From NCBI GenBank assembly GCA_019636515.1, contig JAHBXI010000003.1, positions 124,001 to 188,000 on the forward strand: a stretch of DNA of 64,000 nucleotides. Reading direction: 5' to 3'. The position numbers and the translations under genes were made by a program. Positions within the stretch are counted from its first letter, which is position 1; the number at the start of each line of letters is the position of its first letter. This stretch comes from Phycisphaeraceae bacterium. Lineage in GTDB: Bacteria > Planctomycetota > Phycisphaerae > Phycisphaerales > UBA1924. The notes under the pieces are model-generated. The model was not told the DNA's origin and ran no database searches. It saw nothing but the letters and a program-made list of their open reading frames with translations. Positions 47,438-55,532 of the stretch are shown piece after piece.

Positions 47438-47561
47438 GCGTCGGAACGAGTTCGCCGCGAACCCGCGGGTGGTCCCGACCCTTCATCCGTCTTCGCGACT
47501 CCGCGGTGCCGACCGGGATGGTCGGCTCGGCCCGCCACCGAGGGGAACCGCCACGGCGCGA

Positions 47562-48068
47562 TTACTCCTGCTCGTCACCCGAAGGGCCGTAGATCGCCGG
47601 CACGGGCACGCCGTTCAGGCGGTAATACACGCTCAGGATCGCACGGTGGTGGATCGTGTGGCTGATCACCCAGGTCCGAAGCGCCACGGCCCGCGGCATC
47701 TCCAGAATCACCGCGCCGTTATCCTTGAACTGCCACGTCTCCATGATCGCCGAGTCCTTCACCTCCGCGATCGCCTTCTTCGCGGCGGCGACGTTGGCAT
47801 CAAACAGGTCGAGGATGGCCTTTCGCGATGCCAGATCCGGCGTCTTGTAGGGGTTATCCCCCGTCGGGTTCATGTCGAAAAACGGCTCGGTCAGGATGTT
47901 CGCCGCCCACCCGGGGATCTCGGCCAGGTGGCAGGCATTCCAGCCGATCGTGTTCGATTTTTCATGGGGCTTCCATGACAGTTTGTCCTCCGGCACACGT
48001 TCGAGCATCTTCCGCGTCGTGGCCATCTCGTGCTCGAACTCGGGCAGCGTCATCGTCGCGTACGTCAT
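47562..48068 (-). CDS. DinB-family protein
   Basis: A four-helix-bundle protein of 168 residues of the DinB/DUF664 superfamily, metal-dependent enzymes often linked to thiol transfer. Likely metal-ligand histidines are in NACHLAEIPGW and in VISHTIHHRAILSVYYRLNGVPVPAIYGPSGDE, the typical C-terminal signature. The start is uncertain between the ATGs at 48080 and 48068; GGGAGA fits 48068 best. The substrate cannot be told. Confidence 0.85.
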   Translation of the reverse strand: MTYATMTLPEFEHEMATTRKMLERVPEDKLSWKPHEKSNTIGWNACHLAEIPGWAANILTEPFFDMNPTGDNPYKTPDLASRKAILDLFDANVAAAKKAIAEVKDSAIMETWQFKDNGAVILEMPRAVALRTWVISHTIHHRAILSVYYRLNGVPVPAIYGPSGDEQE

Positions 48069-48179
48069 CGGATCTCCCATCAACTCGTTACTCGTGTTTC
48101 CCGTCTGTTGGCGATTGGTACGGCATGGTAGCCGCCGGGGCGCCGCCCGCCGAACCTCCGGTGGCGTGTCCGTGCGCAT

Positions 48180-48209
48180 GAAAAAACGACCGCCCACGGC
48201 GCGGCGGTC
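48180..48209 (-). terminator. Terminator of the PEP-CTERM gene at 48270
   Basis: On the - strand a 7-bp stem GACCGCC/GGCGGTC (48188-48194 with 48203-48209) is followed by G and then six T residues. It lies 60 bases downstream of the stop at 48270. Confidence 0.75.
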
Positions 48210-48269
48210 ATGCAACGATGGCCAGCGAAAAAGCGAGCGACCCAGACCCCGCGGACACCGCCGAGCGGC

Positions 48270-48914
48270 TCACTCCCGCGTGCTTCGGCCGCGGCGTATC
48301 ACCGCCAGCGCCAGCATCCCCACCGCCGGGACGACCCCCGGCGAGGGGATCAGCGAGAAGGCGCGGTCCTTCCCCGAGACGTCGATCCAGTTGTTCATCG
48401 ATCCCCCGAGACTCTCGTGCGTCGAAGACATCGAGCCTTCGGTGCTGTCGGCCCAGTACAGGTCATCCCGGTCAAAGTCCGACGCAAAGTGCAGCCCGAA
48501 CCAGTATCGCCGGGAGGCAAAGACCGGCACGGGCGTGTCGAAGTCGAACGTGGTGGTGTACCAACTGTACGCGGCGGCCCCGTCAAACTCGGACAGCACG
48601 TTGAGCGCGCCCCCCGACGCCACCAGGTCCCCGGGCTTGCCCTGCCGATCGGAGAAGACGTACCAGTCGATCGTCCGGTCCCAGGGCCCGAGCCCGCCGA
48701 GGGTGAACCACTGCACCGAGGCCCCCGTCAGCGCCGTATCGGACGTCAGCAGGAAGTCGTCGGCCTGGATCCACGCCGACATCTCCCGTCCGCTCCCGGA
48801 GGCCAGGTCGGCCGGGCCGTTGGAGAAGACCGGCTCCGCGGAAGCGAGCGGCGCGGAAGCGGCGAACACGAGGCACGCGAGGATGGGTGAGCGAGAAAAA
48901 AACGTCCCGGTCAT
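48270..48914 (-). CDS. PEP-CTERM-type secreted protein
   Basis: A 214-residue protein with a signal peptide (ILACLVFAASAPLASA) and a C-terminal sorting tail (SPGVVPAVGMLALAVIRRGRSTRE): a short hydrophobic helix followed by basic residues. The middle resembles a beta-sandwich (WIQADDFLLTSD, WYVFSDRQGKPGDLVASGG, YWFGLHFASDFDRDDLYWADS), a pattern repeated in many planctomycete PEP-CTERM proteins and also in the fragment at window start (IQIFSDAGGIPGAVLHNE). AAAGGA precedes the start. The function is unknown. Confidence 0.82.
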   Translation of the reverse strand: MTGTFFSRSPILACLVFAASAPLASAEPVFSNGPADLASGSGREMSAWIQADDFLLTSDTALTGASVQWFTLGGLGPWDRTIDWYVFSDRQGKPGDLVASGGALNVLSEFDGAAAYSWYTTTFDFDTPVPVFASRRYWFGLHFASDFDRDDLYWADSTEGSMSSTHESLGGSMNNWIDVSGKDRAFSLIPSPGVVPAVGMLALAVIRRGRSTRE

Positions 48915-49364
48915 GTCTGGCGGTCCTTTCGGTGGCCCAGGGGCGGCCCGGTTCATGGAACATCCATTACGGCGGGGGGGCATGCCAGCCGGGATTGATG
49001 GGTCGTGGAGCGAATGCGCCATCTGGGGCGCCTGTTACGGAATTTCCTTCTGAAATACGTACGGATTACAAACACAGAGCCGCAACTCCCGGCCTTTCTT
49101 GGCAATTCGAGCATCATGGGTGATTTTTTCGAGATTCTCGTAACCGCCTCGCGGGTCCCGCCGTATCGGCGGGCCACGGCCTCGTGGCCCTTGCCGGCCT
49201 CGTGGCCCTTGCCGGCCTCGTGCGTCGTTGGAGTGGAGAGGTAACAAAACAAAATCCAAACCACGGAGCGGCCGCAATTCGTTCACGCTCCGCGCGGTTG
49301 TCGATGCGTTCTTCGCCGCGTTCGCGGCGTCGTCGAGAGAGTTGTCTTACAGGGAGAGTTGCAG
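48915..49364. other. Divergent intergenic region between PEP-CTERM genes
   Basis: About 450 bases. It contains an 18-bp tandem repeat (CCTCGTGGCCCTTGCCGG, 49180-49215, two copies and part of a third) and an AT-richer middle (49040-49110). It should hold the promoters for both flanking genes; no clear -35/-10 pair is visible. Confidence 0.5.
49180..49215. repeat. 18-bp direct tandem repeat
   Basis: Two perfect copies of CCTCGTGGCCCTTGCCGG with a partial third copy, in the non-coding region upstream of the PEP-CTERM gene at 49365. Confidence 0.75.
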
Positions 49365-50264
49365 ATGAAGAGTGCGCTTTCGTTCGTGGCGTTGGCCGGG
49401 CTTGCGTCGATCGCTTCGGCCGTCGTCCCCACCGTCAACATCGGGAATTTCGTCCTCAATGGTGACTTTGTCGCCGCCGGAGGGTCGTCACGCACCTCGT
49501 CGGGCGTCCCCAATCCCTTCGATATCGCCATGCCGGGGATCAGCGGCGCTGAGGTCCGCTCGTACGCCGTCTGGAACACGCTGACGAACACGCCCTTCGA
49601 CTCGAGCGAGTCGATCATCACGATCAACGGCAACCGGATCGTCGCGGTGGGAGCCAACGCCGCCACGCCCGACCTGTGCTGGGGATACGAATATACCGCG
49701 ACCTACTGGGCGGATGTGACGGGCCTGCTTGTCCACGGCGGCAACAACACCATCTTCGCGGGTGACACCGGGACCGGCGCGCTGGGCGAAGGCGTCAGCC
49801 TTCTGACGGTCTATTCGGACGCGGCCATGCCCCTGCAGAACATCGATATCTTCTGGAACGGCGTTCCCGGGCAGATCGCCAATAACCTTGTCGACGGCGA
49901 GAACAGGTGGAACTTCTCGAACCCGTACATGGGCGGCCCCGCCCACGGGTTCACCAACGCCCTCGACGGACAGTTGGGCTCTGACGATTTCTATATCAAC
50001 GGCGGCCTGGCGAGCGGCCTGTACGGCACTTTCGCCCCCTTCGATGCCTGGATCGGCAACGTCGGTCCCTACTACGACCACGCCGAGGGTGATTTCTCTC
50101 CCTTCATGGCCTTCGGTGAGACGTTCATGGACATCGGCACTCCATTCCTGGATTCCGACTGCATCGGGCACACCTTCGGGGCCATCGCGTTCGTGATCCC
50201 GGCGCCCGGGACGTTCGCCCTGGCCGGCATGGGCGTGCTCGCCTTGGCCCGCCGCCGCCGCTGA
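49365..50264 (+). CDS. PEP-CTERM-type secreted protein, paralogue A
   Basis: A 299-residue protein: signal peptide (SALSFVALAGLASIASA), a globular domain (VPTVNIGNFVLNGDF, SYAVWNTLT, GANAATPDLCWGYEYTATYWADVT, LLTVYSD), and the C-terminal tail IPAPGTFALAGMGVLALARRRR. The domain shows features of the DUF3344-like fold seen in archaeal and bacterial surface proteins (NTVRTWAIADVT-type motifs), but I am not certain. AGGGAGA lies 8 bases before the ATG at 49365. A close paralogue follows at 50985. It is likely attached to the envelope. A terminator lies at 50332-50361. Confidence 0.8.
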   Translation: MKSALSFVALAGLASIASAVVPTVNIGNFVLNGDFVAAGGSSRTSSGVPNPFDIAMPGISGAEVRSYAVWNTLTNTPFDSSESIITINGNRIVAVGANAATPDLCWGYEYTATYWADVTGLLVHGGNNTIFAGDTGTGALGEGVSLLTVYSDAAMPLQNIDIFWNGVPGQIANNLVDGENRWNFSNPYMGGPAHGFTNALDGQLGSDDFYINGGLASGLYGTFAPFDAWIGNVGPYYDHAEGDFSPFMAFGETFMDIGTPFLDSDCIGHTFGAIAFVIPAPGTFALAGMGVLALARRRR

Positions 50265-50984
50265 GCAGCCGCGGCTTTGACGATCCCCCGCCCCGGCGTG
50301 GCGGCGGCACCATCTTCTTGGAAAAACGCCCACGCCCCGGCTCCGAGCCGGGGCGTTTTTCATGTTTCCTCGGGCGGGCATGGAATGGGGTGCCGCCATC
50401 CACGCGGTCGGTCATGCAGCCAGACGGAGGGTGTACGAGCCGAATGATGCCTGGAATCGCCTCCGGCGATATGCGAACAGACTAGAAACAGGGCGATCTT
50501 GAAAAAAACAAAAAAATTGCATTACGACCGTGAGTAGGGCAAAAATCCTACGTTTCACTCTTGTTTGATGTGGCACGGACATTTTCTAGTGCCGTGCTGT
50601 TGGGTTCTTGGCGGAAAAACTGTAACGGATTCTTGTGAGAGGTAAGGGTGCTGGATTCCCCATCCAGCGAGGGAGAACATTCACTCGGGAGGTGGTACGT
50701 CCTCGTCGGCGGTCGTCGCATCGAATGAGTTGGATCACACGTGATTCATCAGAATCATGCCGTGGTAAGTCTCACTGGTGTGCGTGGTGGAAAGCGCCGA
50801 GCGGAGAAGTTCTGATGTCTGGATATCCAGGACGATCCTGAGGGTTTCCAAGGCACTGCTTCGAGCAAAGGGCGGTTTCTTGAAGGCTTTCTCGCGAACT
50901 TGTAGTTCGTGGTAAGTATCGGCTGCGGTTGTGGTTTCGGTTGTTGATTGTGTGTTGCGGTTGCTGGTAACAAAGGAGAGACAC
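50265..50984 (+). other. 720-base gap with hairpins; possible structured leader
   Basis: After the terminator the sequence turns AT-richer (A and T runs near 50500). Several short perfect hairpins follow: 50650-50668 (GCTGGAT stem), 50734-50745, 50743-50756, the palindrome 50819-50830 and 50895-50909. The 10-mer CGTGGTAAGT occurs at 50761 and 50908. No credible reading frame was found. It may be a long 5' leader or an RNA gene for the following PEP-CTERM gene. Confidence 0.4.
50332..50361 (+). terminator. Terminator after PEP-CTERM paralogue A
   Basis: A 12-bp inverted repeat (50332-50343 with 50345-50356) gives a tight GC-rich hairpin followed by TTTTT. Confidence 0.88.
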
Positions 50985-51890
50985 GTGAAGAGCATTCTGT
51001 CTGTTGCGGCATTGGCTGGCGCGGCCTCGATCGCCTCGGCGGTGGTTCCAACCATGAACATCGGGCACTTCCTTCTCCACGGCGACTTTGTCGCCGCGAG
51101 CGGTTCGTCCCGCACGTCGGCGGGTGCGGGATTTCCCTTCGGAATCCCAATGCCCGGCATCTCGGGACCCGCGGTGAAGTCCTACGCCGTCTGGAACACG
51201 CTGACGAGCACCCCGTTTCACCCGACCGAAACAAGCATCATCCTCAATGGTTTCCCGGTCGTCGCGATGGGCGCCAACGCCGCCACGCCCGACCTGTGCT
51301 GGGGGTATACCCACACCGCCACGTACTGGGCGGACGTGACCGGTCTGGTGGTTCACGGCGGAGTCAACGTCGTCGGCGCGGGTGACATCCCGGCGACCGG
51401 CGCGCTGGGCGAGGGCGTCAGCCTCCTGACCGTCTATTCGGACGCGGCCATGCCCATGCAGAGCATCGACGTCTTCTGGAACGGCCTCCCCGGCATGATC
51501 GCCAACAACCTTGTCGACGGCGAGAACCACTGGGCCTTCACGCTTCCCTACATCGGCGGACCGGCCCACGGGTTCACCAACGCCCTCGACGGACAGCCTG
51601 CCGGCGATGATTTCGTTATCAACGGCGGCCTGGCGAGCGGCCTCTACGGCACCTTCGCCCCCGGTGATGCCTGGATCGGCAACGTCGGTCCCTACTACGA
51701 CCACGCCGAGGGTGATTTCTCTCCCTTCATGGCCTTCGGTGACGCGTTCATGGACATCGGCACTCCACTCCTGGCGGGCGACTGCATCGGGCACACCTTC
51801 GGCGCGATCGCCTTCCGCCAGATCCCGACCCCAGGGTCGCTTGCCCTGGTCGGCATGGGCGTGCTCGCCGTCGCCCGTCGCCGTCGTTGA
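50985..51890 (+). CDS. PEP-CTERM-type secreted protein, paralogue B
   Basis: A 301-residue close paralogue of the protein at 49365, with the same order: signal peptide (LAGAASIASA), PTMNIGHFLLHGDF, YAVWNTLTSTPF, PDLCWGYTHTATYWADVTGL, and the sorting tail IPTPGSLALVGMGVLAVARRRR. The start is GTG at 50985, set by AAGGAG 6 bases upstream and by alignment with paralogue A. A stretch of about 77 bases near 51665 is identical in DNA to paralogue A (near 50044), including third codon positions. The function is unknown; extracellular or surface. Confidence 0.82.
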   Translation: MKSILSVAALAGAASIASAVVPTMNIGHFLLHGDFVAASGSSRTSAGAGFPFGIPMPGISGPAVKSYAVWNTLTSTPFHPTETSIILNGFPVVAMGANAATPDLCWGYTHTATYWADVTGLVVHGGVNVVGAGDIPATGALGEGVSLLTVYSDAAMPMQSIDVFWNGLPGMIANNLVDGENHWAFTLPYIGGPAHGFTNALDGQPAGDDFVINGGLASGLYGTFAPGDAWIGNVGPYYDHAEGDFSPFMAFGDAFMDIGTPLLAGDCIGHTFGAIAFRQIPTPGSLALVGMGVLAVARRRR

Positions 51891-51953
51891 GGTCTCACGA
51901 AATCATGCCACCGACGGACGACTCCGCTCGGTGAATTACCAGCCCGTTTTTCG

Positions 51954-51984
51954 AAACGCCCCGGCCCGAGTGCCGGGGCGTTTT
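51954..51984. terminator. Terminator between PEP-CTERM B and comM-like gene
   Basis: A perfect 12-bp stem AAACGCCCCGGC/GCCGGGGCGTTT (51954-51965, 51972-51983) with a 6-base loop and T-rich (respectively A-rich) flanks. It can work for both convergent genes. Confidence 0.85.
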
Positions 51985-52033
51985 GTTGATGGCCAACATG
52001 GCCCCAAGTGCCGGCCGCGCGCCCGATCGGCCA

Positions 52034-53641
52034 TCACACACGGCGGTCGAGAAGGCGGTACTGGATCGCCTCGGCGACGTGCGGAACACCGACGACCTCC
52101 GCCCCTTCGAGGTCGGCGATCGTCCGAGAGACCCGGCGGACCTTGTCGTACGCCCGCGCCGAGAGGCCCAGTTCGGTCATGGCCCGTCCGATCATCGACC
52201 TTGCTTCATCCGTCATGGCGGCGAACCCGTCGAGTTGCCGGCCGCTCAGCCGGGCGTTTGGAACCCCCGCGCCCTGGCGTTCCTGCTGGGCCGACCTGGC
52301 CCGCATCGCCTGATCGCGCATCGCCGCGCTTGACGTTCCCGACCCTGCCCGTGAGAGTTCCTTCCACGGAACCGCCGGAGCCTCCACGTGGATGTCGATC
52401 CGGTCCAGGAGGGGACCCGAGAGTCTCGACAGGTAGCGCTCCATCGCCCGCCGGCCGACCTCATCGGGTGAGACATCCCCCTTGGGCGTCGGGTTCATGG
52501 CCGCGACCAGCATGAAGTTCGCCGGGAACCGCACCGCCGAGTGCGAACGGGCGATGGTGACCACGTGGTCCTCGAGCGGCTGGCGGAGCGTCTCGAGAAC
52601 GTCCCGCGGAAACTCCGCCAACTCATCCATGAACAGCACGCCCCGGTGCGCCAGCGAGATCTCCCCAGGTCGCGGCACCATCCCTCCGCCGACCACCGCC
52701 GCCCCGCTGGCGGTGTGGTGCGGGGAACGCACCGGGCGCCGCGTGATCAGCCCTTCCCCCGGCGGCAGCCGGCCCGCGGCCGAGTAGATGCGAGTGATCT
52801 CGATCGCCTCCTCGGGGGTCAGCGGCGGAAGAACCCCGGGGAGGGCCTTGGCCATCATCGTCTTGCCCGTCCCGGCGGGTCCGAGCATCAGGATGTTGTG
52901 CCCTCCCGCCGCGGCCACGACGATCGCGCGCTTGACCGCTTCCTGCCCGCGCACCTCCGAGAAGTCGACCGGGGCGGGGGCGCCGCGGAGCATCGATTCG
53001 ATGTCGGGCGCGGCCCAGGGGCCGATGTCGAGCGTCCCGGTCAGCAGTCCCACCACCTCGGTCAACGTCCGAGCCCCGTACACCTCAAGACCGGGTACGA
53101 CGGAGGCCTCCGCCGCGTTCTCCGCCGGGACCACCACGCCCGCCGCGGCGTGGTCCTTGGCCATCGACGCCAGTGCGATCACCCCGCGGATCGGGCGGAG
53201 GCGTCCGTCGAGCGCCAACTCGCCCGCGAAGACGTACCGGCGGTGGTCGAGCGGCTCGCGCGGCGTGCCGTCGGCCGACCGGTCGGCGTCGGCATCGCGG
53301 GCGAGCCTTCCCTTGAACCTCGCCCGCCCGGAGGCCCCTGGGATGACCCCCTGGACCAGCAAGGCCCCGACGGCGATCGGCAGGTCGTACACCGGCCCTT
53401 CCTTGCGAAGGTCCGCCGGGGCCAGGTTGATCACCACCCGCCCGCGTGGCCACGCGTACCCGCTGTTGGTGAGCGCCGAGCGAACTCGCTCGATGGCTTC
53501 CTTCACGCCCGCGTCGGGGAGGCCGACGATCGTCTCTTTGCGGCCTTCTCCCACGGTCGCCACGTCGTCGAGGTCCATCTCGACCTCGCACGGCAGCGCC
53601 TCGATCCCCTGCAGGACGTAACTGCGAACCCCGGAAAGCAT
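52034..53641 (-). CDS. comM: YifB/ComM-family AAA ATPase
   Basis: A magnesium-chelatase-like AAA+ protein (535 residues). The N-terminal ChlI domain (VEMDLDDVATVGEGRKETIVGLPDAGVKEAIERVRSAL) is followed by a predicted mobile loop, then Walker A GPAGTGKT, Walker B GVLFMDELAEF and sensor AAMNPTPKG. The C-terminal domain contains LSGRQLDGF and LSARAYDKVRRVSRTIADLEG. In naturally competent bacteria ComM is a helicase for branch migration during DNA integration; in others the role is unclear. ComF is also present in the window. The start at 53641 is backed by a -10 box 6 bases upstream. An Asp-rich insert after residue 105 is unusual. Confidence 0.9.
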   Translation of the reverse strand: MLSGVRSYVLQGIEALPCEVEMDLDDVATVGEGRKETIVGLPDAGVKEAIERVRSALTNSGYAWPRGRVVINLAPADLRKEGPVYDLPIAVGALLVQGVIPGASGRARFKGRLARDADADRSADGTPREPLDHRRYVFAGELALDGRLRPIRGVIALASMAKDHAAAGVVVPAENAAEASVVPGLEVYGARTLTEVVGLLTGTLDIGPWAAPDIESMLRGAPAPVDFSEVRGQEAVKRAIVVAAAGGHNILMLGPAGTGKTMMAKALPGVLPPLTPEEAIEITRIYSAAGRLPPGEGLITRRPVRSPHHTASGAAVVGGGMVPRPGEISLAHRGVLFMDELAEFPRDVLETLRQPLEDHVVTIARSHSAVRFPANFMLVAAMNPTPKGDVSPDEVGRRAMERYLSRLSGPLLDRIDIHVEAPAVPWKELSRAGSGTSSAAMRDQAMRARSAQQERQGAGVPNARLSGRQLDGFAAMTDEARSMIGRAMTELGLSARAYDKVRRVSRTIADLEGAEVVGVPHVAEAIQYRLLDRRV

Positions 53642-53647
53642 GGACAG

Positions 53648-53676
53648 ACAATAAATCGCGGACGCCCGGCCCGCAA
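53648..53676 (-). promoter_or_regulatory. Promoter TTGCGG-N17-TATTGT, leaderless comM start
   Basis: On the - strand the -10 TATTGT (53648-53653) ends 6 bases before the ATG at 53641; the -35 TTGCGG (53671-53676) is 17 bases away. Confidence 0.55.
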
Positions 53677-53710
53677 GTGCGGTCACGGCGACCTTTGCCC
53701 CGGGCCTCCC

Positions 53711-53716
53711 TACGCT
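53711..53716 (+). promoter_or_regulatory. -10 box (TACGCT), near-leaderless start
   Basis: TACGCT ends 8 bases before the ATG at 53725 with no Shine-Dalgarno sequence. It is back to back with the comM promoter. Confidence 0.5.
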
Positions 53717-53724
53717 GCCCCGCC

Positions 53725-54162
53725 ATGATCGAGCCATCCCCCACGACCCGGATCGCCCCCCACCTGACCCGTGGCGTGCTGCACGAGGTTGTCGCCCAAT
53801 CCGCGACCCGGCCCGGGCACATCGTCCTGCGGATCCCCAATACCAGTTACCTGCTCTCCCTGATCCCCGTCGGGCCGCTGGAGATCCCGACGGGCAAGGG
53901 GTTGATCGGGGTGGTCCGGGCTCGGGCCAGGCGGGTGGACACGACCGGGACCGGCGGGCGTTTCATCGAGCCGGTTCAGGGGCGTCCGCGGAGGGTCCAG
54001 GGCTTCGTGATCGGGACCGACCCGGGCGCCCGCACGATCACCGTGGAGGCGGGGGTCCCGATGGTGTGCGAACTGACCGACGAGCGCCAATTCCCTTCCG
54101 ATTTCACGCCGGGCCAGTTCGTGGGCTTTGACGTGATGGATGGGGCGACGTTCGAGACGTAA
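53725..54162 (+). CDS. Conserved hypothetical protein, beta-rich
   Basis: An unrecognised protein of 145 residues, probably cytoplasmic: no signal peptide or membrane helix. It is beta-rich with many V, G and R residues (HIVLRIPNTSYLLSLIPVGPLEIPTGKGLIGVVRARARRVD, then VQGFVIGTDPGARTITVEAGVPMVCELTD). The pattern suggests a small OB- or SH3-like barrel. It is divergent from comM and shares a compact promoter region with it, so a link to DNA metabolism is possible but unproven. Its stop lies 78 bases from the end of the convergent beta-helix operon. Confidence 0.65.
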   Translation: MIEPSPTTRIAPHLTRGVLHEVVAQSATRPGHIVLRIPNTSYLLSLIPVGPLEIPTGKGLIGVVRARARRVDTTGTGGRFIEPVQGRPRRVQGFVIGTDPGARTITVEAGVPMVCELTDERQFPSDFTPGQFVGFDVMDGATFET

Positions 54163-54239
54163 GAACGTGATTGCCGCGAACCGCGGCGCGGCTGGCTGCG
54201 AGGGCTTCGGGACCTGCCCAGCCCGGTCCCGGGGACGGT

Positions 54240-55499
54240 TCAGTACGTGAAGTTGGCGTTGGGGTGGGTGGAGCCGGTGGAGTCTGGGGCGGAGTTGCCG
54301 CTGATGGCGGCGCTGGCGGGGGCGGTGCGGTCGAGGATGGGCCCGACGACGTTGTTGGCGACGATGTCCCAGTTGACGGTGTTGCCCGAGCAGGTGTTGC
54401 GGACGATGATGTTGCCGGAGGCGTCCACGTCGATGCCGCGATCGGCCAAGATGCAGTTGTTCCCCTCGATGCGGTTGTCGTTGCCGGTGGCGTGGATGTT
54501 CGCGCCGTTGCCCCCGTTCCCGTTGCTCGTGCCGGTGTTCCCGCGGATGAGGCAGCCAACGGAACACCGGATGCCGTCAAGGACGTTCGATCGGACCGTG
54601 CAGTCGGCGACCGTGCTGCCATTTCCCACACTGATGCCGTGCTGGCCGTTGCCCGTCGAAGCGCAATTCGTGATCGTGCAGCCGGTGCTGGCGCCGATGC
54701 CGGCGGCGCCGCAGGTGCCTACCGTGCAGTTCGAGATCACGCAGCCCTGGCCGGTAATGATGCCGATGCCGGTGCTGCTGTATGCCGTGCAGTGCGAGAT
54801 CGTGCAGCCGTTGTCGGTAAGGATGCCGTGGACGGCGTTGCTGGATGCCGTGCAGTTGGTGATCGTGCTGCCGCCGAGCAAGGCCGCAATTCCCGTGGCA
54901 TTATTCAAGTAGGCCGTGCAATTCGTGAGTTGGCTGTTGCGACCGACAAGGATGCCAGCGCCGTTGTTGCCGCTGGCGTTTACGTTCTCCACGCGGCCGT
55001 TGTGCGAGACGAACGAACCGAGGTCCACTCCGCCGCCGCCCCAGTTGCGGATCGATCCGTTGACCACGGCGATGTTGGTCAGGTCGGTCTCGGTGACGAT
55101 CACGCCCTTGAAATTCCCCATCCCCGGCACGCCCTGGAGGTCAAACCCCATGAGGTCGATCGTGACGCCGCTGGCGGCGATCTCGATGCCGTGCTTGCCG
55201 ATGACGCCCGTGATGTTCCCGGTGAGGTAGTACGACCCGGGCTGGGTGATCCTGAAGAGGCTGTTGGCACCTCCGGGCGTGTTGACCGCGTTGATGGCGA
55301 TCCTGGGCTCGACCTCGGTGAGGGTCTTGTAGGTGCCGGCGACGGGTCCGGCTGGTGGGTCCAGCGGGCCGGCGTGGGCGGACTTGGCGGCGGCGAGGAT
55401 GGCTCCGGCGGCGATGCCCCCGATGCCGGCGAGCAGGGCGCGGCGGTCGCCGGGGAGCGGGGGGGCGGGGGCGAGGTCGGCGGGCGGCTCGTGGTTCAT
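54240..55499 (-). CDS. Right-handed beta-helix protein 3 of 3
   Basis: An exported 419-residue protein. The N-terminus is a twin-arginine-like signal (GDRRALLAGIGGIAAGAILAAAKSAHA). The mature part begins GPLDPPAGPVAGTYKTLTEVEPRI, shared by all three genes. The core is a right-handed beta-helix built from coils of about 21 residues of the form GCTISNCTAxxNTGxGI, with regular Cys, Asn and Ile ladders. The C-terminal 80 residues (NRIEGNNCILADRGIDVD to STHPNANFTY) are shared with the paralogues. Such helices bind or cleave polysaccharides, but no catalytic residues could be identified. It follows its paralogue by 33 bases and has an AAAGGA ribosome-binding site. Confidence 0.85.
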   Translation of the reverse strand: MNHEPPADLAPAPPLPGDRRALLAGIGGIAAGAILAAAKSAHAGPLDPPAGPVAGTYKTLTEVEPRIAINAVNTPGGANSLFRITQPGSYYLTGNITGVIGKHGIEIAASGVTIDLMGFDLQGVPGMGNFKGVIVTETDLTNIAVVNGSIRNWGGGGVDLGSFVSHNGRVENVNASGNNGAGILVGRNSQLTNCTAYLNNATGIAALLGGSTITNCTASSNAVHGILTDNGCTISHCTAYSSTGIGIITGQGCVISNCTVGTCGAAGIGASTGCTITNCASTGNGQHGISVGNGSTVADCTVRSNVLDGIRCSVGCLIRGNTGTSNGNGGNGANIHATGNDNRIEGNNCILADRGIDVDASGNIIVRNTCSGNTVNWDIVANNVVGPILDRTAPASAAISGNSAPDSTGSTHPNANFTY

Positions 55500-55532
55500 C
55501 GGGGTGTTCCTTTGGGGGAGTCTCGTTGGCGT

